A stretch of 12,382 nt of DNA, from the NCBI GenBank assembly GCA_018398765.1, contig JAHBMJ010001132.1:1-12382 (forward strand). Reading direction: 5' to 3'. Each line of letters starts with the position of its first letter. Positions within the stretch are counted from its first letter, which is position 1. Under the pieces are notes generated by a model. The model did no database searches. It saw only the letters and a list, made by a program, of their open reading frames with translations, and was not told the origin of the DNA. Shown here in pieces: positions 7,439 to 12,382 of this stretch. The position numbers were made by a program, and so were the translations under genes. Origin of the DNA: Chromera velia. Lineage: Eukaryota; Sar; Chromeraceae.

Positions 7439-8856
7439 CAGAGAATGCAGAGAATCCAGAGAATGCGAAGATTACACAGAATGCAGAGATTGCAGAGAAT
7501 GCAGAGCTAGATGCACTCTCTGCATTCTCCGCCATCTCTGCAATCTCTGCATTCTCTGTATCCTCTGCAATCTCTGTCTTCTCTTCAGTCTCTGCAATCT
7601 CTGCAGTCGCTGTATTCTCTGCAATCTCCGCATTTTCTGCACTCTCTGTCTCCGCATTCTCTGCAAACTCTGCATTCTGGATGCAGAGAGTGCAGAGAAT
7701 GTAGAGAATGCGGAGACTGCAGAAAGTGCAGAGAATGTAGAGAATATAGAATGCAGAGTTTGCAGAGAATGCAGAAACTGTAGAGAGTGCAGAGAATGCA
7801 GAGATTGCAGAGAATGCAGCGATTGCAGAGAATGCAGCGATTGCAGAGACTGCAGAGAAGGCAGGGATTGCAGAGAATACAGAAAATACGGAGACTGAAG
7901 AGAATGCAGAGTTTACAGAGATTACAAAAATTGTAGAGAATGCATCTGAGAGAATGCAGAGAATGCAGAGAACGCAGAGAACGCAGAGGATGCAGACAAT
8001 GCAGAGATTCAAAGATTTGAAGAGAATGCAGAGACTGCAGACAATACAGAGATTGCAGAGGTCGCAGAAAATGTAAAGAGTGCAGAGATGGTGGAGAGTG
8101 CAGAGAGTACAGAGAATGCAGAAAATGCAGAGACTGCAGAGACTGCAGAGAGTGTGGAGAATACAGAGAATGCAGAGAATGCAGGGATTGCACATAAAGA
8201 ATGCAGAGAACACAGAGATTGCAGAGACTGCAGGGAATGCAGAGATTGCGTAGAATGCAGAAAATGTAGAGATTGCAGAGAATGCAGAAAATGCAGAGAA
8301 TGCAGAAATTGCAGAGAATGCAGTGAGTGCAGAGAATGCAGAGGTTGCAGAGAATGCAGGGAGTACAGAGGTTGCAGAGAATGGAGAGAACGCAAAGAAT
8401 GCAGAGAACACAGAGATTGCAAAGGTTGCAGAGAATGCACAGATTGCAGATAATGCAGAGATTACAGAGAATGTAGAGAATGCAAGGATCGCAGAGAATA
8501 TAGAGATTATGGAGAATGCAGAGAATGTTGAGAATGCAGAGATTACACAGAATATAGAGAATGCGGAGAGTGCAGAGAACCCAGAGAGTGCAGAGAATGC
8601 AGAGAACACAGAGAATGCAGAGGTTGAAGAGAAGGCCGAGAATGCAGAGAATGCACAGATTGCAGAGAAGCAGAGATTGCAGAGACTCCAGAGATGGTAG
8701 AGATTACAAGCACTGCAGAGACTGTAGGGAATGCAGAGAATGCAGAGACTCCAGAGATGGCAGAGATTGCAGACATTGTAGAAACTGCAGGGAATACAGA
8801 GAATGCAGAGATTGTAGAGAATGCAAAGATTGCGGAGAATGCAGAGAATGCAGAGA
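7439..8856 (+). repeat. 9-bp minisatellite (GCAGAGAAT)n, about 1.4 kb
   Basis: About 150 nine-base units fill this interval. The consensus is GCAGAGANT, with position 8 taking A, T, C or G (AAT, ATT, ACT and AGT all frequent) and fewer changes elsewhere. The period is a multiple of three and the unit lacks stop-forming triplets, so all six frames are largely open. They predict artefactual repeat peptides (for example ENA/EIA, CRE/CRD, MQR/LQR on the plus strand and SAF/SAI, HSL, CIL on the minus). No start context, splice signal or non-repeat coding flank supports a real protein. Confidence 0.93.
7507..7680 (-). repeat. Inverted segment of the 9-bp minisatellite
   Basis: Within the array, units run in the opposite orientation (CTCTGCATT / CTCTGCAAT) for about 170 bp. 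Both junctions are near-palindromic. The left is GAATGCAGAG (7497-7506), an 11-nt spacer, then CTCTGCATTC (7518-7527). The right is CTCTGCAT (7668-7675), TCTGG, then ATGCAGAG (7681-7688). Confidence 0.9.
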
Positions 8857-9955
8857 TGAGGGTCCGTACAGTCTGTTAAGGCCGTTTTTTCAGTTAGTTT
8901 TACATATTCTGTCAGTTGTCGAAGGTTTGTTTGTGTAGCCTGGGTATGCTGCTTGACTTGAATGTCTCGTCTGTAGGGTTAGTTTTTATACAGACGTGAG
9001 TGCTGCTTTCAGCGGGTTCAGCTTGCTTTCCCATCTGTCTGCTGGATGTGTATGCAGACTGTGAGTTCTGCGGTCAGTTGGTTTGGCTTGCGTTCCCATC
9101 TGTAGGATGGGCGTTTGGATAGACTGTGGGTGCTGTTGTCGGTCGGGTTGGCTCGTTGTCCGACGTGGAGGTTGGCTGTTTACGCAGACTGTGAGTGCTA
9201 CTGTCAGCTGGTTCAGCTTGTTTCCCATCTGTCTGATGGATGTTTATGCAGACTGGGTGTGCTGCGGTCAGTTGGTTTGGCTGGTTTTCCCATCTGTTGG
9301 AGGGGTGTTCATGCAGACTGCGGATGCTGCTTTCAGCTGGTTTAGCTTGTTTTTCCATCTGCTAGATGGATGTTTATAGAGACTGTGAGTGCTGCGGTTA
9401 GTTGGTTTGGTTTCTCTTCCCAGGTGTGGGATGGGGGTTTGGGTAGGCGGCGAGCTAGGGCGGCGAGTGCTGCAGTCAGTGTTGGATTGGCTCATTCTCC
9501 CATGGGTAGGTGGGGTGTTCATGCAGACTGTGAGTGCTGCTTTCAGCTGGTTCAGCTATGTTTTCCTACCTGTCGGATGGATGTTTATGCAGTTATTGAG
9601 TGCTCCTGTCAGTTGTTTTGGCGTCTTCCCATCTGCAAGATGGATGTGTATACAGATGGAGAGGGCTGCTGTCTGCGGGTTTGGCTGGATTGTTCCCCCG
9701 TCTGTAGAATGGGTGTTTATGCAGTCGGGGAGTACTGCTAGGGGTTGTGTTGGCGTCTTTCCCATCTGTTGGACGGATGTCTATCCAGTATGTGGGTACT
9801 GCGTGGTCAGCTGGCGTCAGCTGGTTTGGCTTAGTTGTTTTCCGTCCGTCGGAGGGGTATTTATGCAGGCTGTGGGCGCTGCAATCGGCTGGTTTGGCCT
9901 TTTTCCCACCGGTTGAAGGGGTGTTTAGGCAGTTGCAGGTTTCAGCGGGTGTGGC
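8857..9955 (+). repeat. Degenerate 65-66-bp tandem satellite, right block
   Basis: The same unit as the left block resumes directly after the minisatellite with GATGAGGGTCCGTACAGTCTG. From its length it holds about 16 to 17 units. The subfamily differs: GTTTATGCAGACTGTGAG replaces GTTCGTGCAGTCYGTGAG, and the dyad is mostly CCATC-N5-GATGG instead of TCATC-N5-GATGA. On the minus strand, stretches predict a 22-residue repeat, but indels break it into short frames. Confidence 0.85.
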
Positions 9956-10448
9956 CCGTTTAGATTTCAACTGACTGTACTGACAATGGGAACCTTTATA
10001 CTAGAAAGTGACTTTTAATTTTAATTTTTTTTTTTGTCTTTTCTTTGACTTTAAATAACTGTAAATGAAATTCAAAGCATTTTATTGGGTTTGTTGCAAA
10101 GAAAACAAATCAAAGTGGAATAAACTGTCCTAGTTAAACTTAGTTTATATATATATCACTAGATATATCATACATACGTCACTATGACTATGTCTACATT
10201 TTTTTTAAAAAAAAATCAGCTTTCACATTAAATTCTCGTACCATAAATTTATCAGTGTTTCAAACAATCGAATTGAAGCTAATCATAAATTATTCAAAAA
10301 GAAAAATAGATTTGTGTTATATGTGCTATTCACCAATCAATCACCTAGCTCTGCAATACATTAATTTATTGTTCTGAGTTTAAGTTTTTTTTTGCACAAA
10401 CATTTTGAAACATCGCACTGAGACACTGGACTCAAACCATTCGAAGAA
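9956..10448. other. AT-rich spacer downstream of the methyltransferase gene
   Basis: This is AT-rich sequence with a T11 run (about 10025), TATATATATAT near 10147-10157 and a T7-A9 run near 10200-10215. No gene is seen. On the minus strand an AATAAA hexamer (10370-10365) lies about 80 nt past the methyltransferase stop codon and could be its polyadenylation signal; use of AATAAA in this organism is unknown. Confidence 0.4.
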
Positions 10449-11108
10449 TCAGATCATGAAATATAGTTGAAACATGTCGCGGTCTTCCCCAGACATCTGA
10501 ACAGAAAAAGCTTCAACAAGCTTCCAGTTGAAACCTTCGAGTTCCTGGACGAGAGCACGGTCTGCTGTAAGGATGCACACATTCTCTCTTTTTTTTTTTT
10601 CATCTAAAATTGTGGCAAGAGCGGAGATTTCTTCTGATTTCTCCCCAGACACAGATACAAAATGAAAGAATAAGATCATTCTCTCTGCAAAATTGTCTTG
10701 TTAAGAAAGCGAAAAACAGCTTTTCTTGAAAATCACGGGCGACGTGAAATCGCCTTGTACTATTTCGATGCCTGCAGGTGGAAAACGACCTTCCTCTTTT
10801 AGTTTTTTTGAACACTTTGATACAAAGAGAGATGAAAGAAGATATCTCGATGTGTCACCCTCAATACCAACACACCGCTTGACAAAGACGCCGGTCTTCT
10901 GTATTGCGACAGTCAAAATCAGCAGAGAGCGGCTCACGCCGCAACCCAAATCGTAAACAGTCATACAAAAACCGTTGCGGTTTCCACCATCTGCCACATA
11001 CTGTGCGACAGTGTCTGCACAGAGAAACAAATCAGAAACAGAAAGGGTACCGCTCACAGAGAATGAAGACGGGCCGTCTACCAGATCAAACGGGTCTTCT
11101 CCAGCCAT
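10449..11108 (-). CDS. Class I SAM-dependent methyltransferase, DOT1-like
   Basis: Exon 1 (11108-10737) and exon 2 (10682-10449) join in phase 0 across a 54-nt GT...AG intron (10736-10683), giving 201 residues. Visible motifs are the glycine-rich SAM loop VYDLGCGVSRS (residues 51-61), the acidic end of strand 2 in CVGIEGD (79-85) and the VQGDF post-loop (117-121). Their order and spacing fit a Rossmann-fold methyltransferase. DLG-G-G, GIE and QGDF resemble DOT1, the histone H3 lysine-79 methyltransferase, although DOT1 usually has DLGSGVG and this has Cys and Ser at the variable positions. The C-terminal part (FNWKLVEAF, SGEDRDMFQLYFMI) fits the last beta strands. The protein is short for DOT1 proteins, and the substrate is unproven. 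The start is the first ATG of the open frame, 21 bp downstream of the preceding gene's stop, so this could also be the 3' part of that gene. Confidence 0.65.
10683..10736 (-). other. 54-nt intron in the methyltransferase gene
   Basis: The intron begins GTGATTTTCAAG and ends in a pyrimidine-rich stretch with CTTAACA (possible branch site) and TTTTGCAGAG. Removing it joins ...GDFTSP to RMILFFHFV without frameshift. AG dinucleotides at 10686-10685 and 10682-10681 are alternatives but do not keep the frame. Confidence 0.5.
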
Positions 11109-11129
11109 TCTATCTATGAGGTAAGCTAG

Positions 11130-12294
11130 TCAATTAGGGCCCCCCTCCCCCTCCCCACCCTTCTTTTTCTTCCCTGCCCCCCCCACATTGTCTGCCTCCT
11201 TCTCTTTTCCGCTTTTCTGTTTTTTGTTATCCCCCCCCTCTTCCTTCCTCTTCTTCTTCTTCTCCTTCTCTTTCTCTTCTTCTTCCTTCGCAAGCTGTTG
11301 GAGAGAATCGACCTCCAGCGAGGTTTGATTCTTTCCCAGCATCCCCTCACGTCTGTTGTCTGTCTTGTCCCTGTTCCCCCTCAGATGGGGCAAGCGGTCC
11401 TCCCTTTCACCCGACCGAACGTCAGTCTGCGGCTTCGCTGCTCTCGCTTGTGCGGCTGCTCCCCTTCTTGGCTTCTTTTTCGCTGTCTGTTGGGCATCAT
11501 CATCCTCTTCCGACTCTGTTTTCTTTGTTTCTGTGCCCTTCTTTCCCTTCTTCTTTTTCTTTTTTTTTTCATCCTCTGAGTCACTGGAATCTTCATCCTC
11601 AGAACTCCCCTCCCTGCTCTCAGACGAACCGTCTTCGTCTGAGTCCGCATCTGCGCCTTCCTCGGACTCTTCCCCGAACAGTTCATTGGGATTCAATTCC
11701 TCCACTGTCGCCTCTTCTTCCCGATTCCGACGGGGTCGTCTACTAGGCTGAGCAGCCGTGGTCTGGGACTCATCCTTCTCTGTCTGTTGCTTCTTTCCCT
11801 TTGGACGAGCAGGATAAATCGGCTCAGGTGGTCACATCTCCTTCACCCTGTCTGCCCAAGCTTTGGGGAAATGCTTCTCCCCCAACAGGATAATCTTTTT
11901 GACTCTTGCCAGAAACTTCTCCTCTACTGCCATCTGGGCCTCTCTCTCTTTATCCTGTCGGAGGTCAAAGCTCTGAATCCAGAGCACACGGGCTACAAAA
12001 AAGAAAGAAGAAAATAAATTGATTGGTACATCTATCGATCAATTGATCGTTGCCAAACCCGCGCACTAAAGCATTAAGCTTTCTTGCGGTGGTTCAAAAA
12101 AGAAAGAACAATCAAAACTGAACAGAGCTGCAAGTTGAATCACACGTATCGAATTGGAGAGAGAAAAACGACTCACGTGCGCCGTTCAAAATCCAGACCA
12201 GAGGTGCCTCTGAAGTGTTGGAGATCACCACAGCATAGTCAGTCTTCTCAAACTCGATCGCCACATCAGTTGCCTGCATGACCCCCCTGAGCGA
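11130..12294 (-). CDS. Unknown protein with charged acidic/Lys-rich tail, 5' partial
   Basis: I do not recognise the family. The first visible exon (12294-12177) follows a GCTTGTTTGTGTGCAG acceptor and reads SLRGVMQATDVAIEFEK, then DYAVVISNTSEAPLVWILNG. A 184-nt intron (12176-11993; donor GTGAGT, acceptor TTTTTTGTAG) joins in phase 1 to RVLWIQSFDLRQDKEREAQM, then a helical EEKFLARVKKIILLGEKHF and AWADR. An in-frame TGA (11834-11832) follows. The same frame then stays open for over 200 codons with coherent low-complexity composition, so I infer a 48-nt intron (11846-11799) that removes it. The tail is Ser/Asp/Glu-rich (GADADSDEDGSSESREGSSE), then Lys-rich (DEKKKKKKKGKK), with a second Lys/Glu-rich stretch before TGA at 11132-11130. 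Such tails are common in nuclear, nucleolar or chromatin proteins. Upstream exons lie beyond the window or in its last 90 bases. Confidence 0.6.
11799..11846 (-). other. Candidate 48-nt intron containing an in-frame TGA
   Basis: The donor would be AGG/GTGAAG and the acceptor CTCGTCCAAAG/GGA. The length is a multiple of three and its removal takes out the only in-frame stop between two coding stretches. The acceptor's pyrimidine tract is weak. Alternatives are true termination at the TGA, a sequencing error, or a shorter 24-nt intron ending at CCACCTGAG. Confidence 0.35.
11993..12176 (-). other. 184-nt intron in the charged-tail gene
   Basis: The donor C/GTGAGTCG and the acceptor TTTTCTTCTTTCTTTTTTGTAG are both strong. 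The phases match (one base before, two after, forming a CCC codon). Stops in all relevant frames inside the interval support removal. Confidence 0.75.
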
Positions 12295-12349
12295 CTGCAC
12301 ACAAACAAGCAACAACACTCAAACGTCAAAGTCTGTACGTGCGAACTAA

Positions 12350-12382
12350 AGAGAGAGAGAGAGGGCGGGGGGGGGGGGCCGG
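12350..12382. repeat. GA microsatellite and G homopolymer at the window edge
   Basis: A GAGAGAGAGAGAGA run leads into a G12-13 tract. On the minus strand this is a C-run followed by CTCTCTCT and TTTAG, a plausible pyrimidine tract and acceptor for an additional small exon upstream of 12294. That exon cannot be defined here. Confidence 0.7.

Noticed and set aside
7431-8609. Minus-strand open frame of 392 codons (Ser-Ala-Phe / Cys-Ile-Leu repeats)
   Set aside because: It comes from a 9-bp repeat in which all six frames are open. The peptide changes repeat type where units shift or invert, and there is no non-repeat coding context.
7338-8938. Several plus-strand frames (Cys-Arg-Glu, Glu-Asn-Ala and Met-Gln-Arg repeats)
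   Set aside because: Same cause as above. They are shadows of the minisatellite in different frames, not cysteine-rich or coiled-coil proteins.
5950-9955. CRISPR array (regular repeats of about 66 bp with a short dyad)
   Set aside because: There is no clean separation into identical repeats and unique spacers; the whole unit is shared and diverged, and the context is eukaryotic.
8986-9970. Minus-strand 22-residue repeat protein (Pro/Thr/His-rich)
   Set aside because: The 66-bp period keeps frame for a few units, but indels and stops split it into at least four frames. No start, splice or domain evidence.
11298-11751. Plus-strand Ser/Phe/Leu-rich frames
   Set aside because: They are antisense shadows of the acidic and Lys-rich tail, whose strand is fixed by splice sites at 12176 and 11993.
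1-12382. tRNA, rRNA or snRNA genes
   Set aside because: I looked for the conserved tRNA TTCRANYC box with a paired acceptor and for U6-like or rRNA core motifs and found none that fold.

Overview
The window looks like nuclear DNA from a eukaryotic protist. The recognisable coding blocks are interrupted by short GT-AG introns (about 54, 71 and 184 nt by my reading). They sit among AT-rich spacers, long minisatellites and a DNA-transposon-like element, and nothing suggests bacterial operons or ribosome binding sites. An algal or alveolate-type genome is possible, but that is a guess. A short N gap (2775-2777) and many C/G homopolymers suggest a draft assembly with local sequence uncertainty.

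Left part (1-4380). The minus strand carries the partial last-seen exon of an ankyrin-repeat-like protein (1-783), with a long GC-rich leader and spacer behind it. Next is a minus-strand gene of unknown function (exons 3904-3503 and 3431 onward) that ends in a Lys/Ala-rich tail. A non-autonomous hAT-like element (2045-2917, 14-bp terminal inverted repeats, near-identical 8-bp target duplication) sits inside its last exon. Removing the element in thought continues the reading frame into an acidic C-terminus ending at 1963. The gene and element are bracketed by two inverted copies of a 28-bp repeat (1620-1647 and 4342-4369). The right copy adjoins a GC-rich 33-bp tandem array full of perfect hairpins.

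Middle (4380-9960). A two-exon coding remnant on the plus strand (4633-5135) is flanked on both sides by AGGTTCTA/TAGAACCT hairpin repeats. After a GC-richer block without a convincing gene comes about 4 kb of satellite. It consists of a degenerate 65-66-bp array (about 5950-7438 and 8857-9955), and inside a single unit of that array lies a 1.4-kb 9-bp minisatellite (7439-8856) with an inverted segment of about 170 bp. All six frames of the 9-bp array are largely open, so its long ORFs are artefacts.

Right part (10449-12382). Two minus-strand genes are packed tightly. The first has an unidentified conserved-looking N-terminal part followed by a long acidic/Lys-rich tail (12294-11130). The second, starting 21 bp after that stop codon, is a compact two-exon class I SAM-dependent methyltransferase (11108-10449) with DOT1-like motifs. 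They may be neighbours or parts of one spliced gene; the charged tail next to a possible histone methyltransferase would suit a chromatin role, but this is inference.
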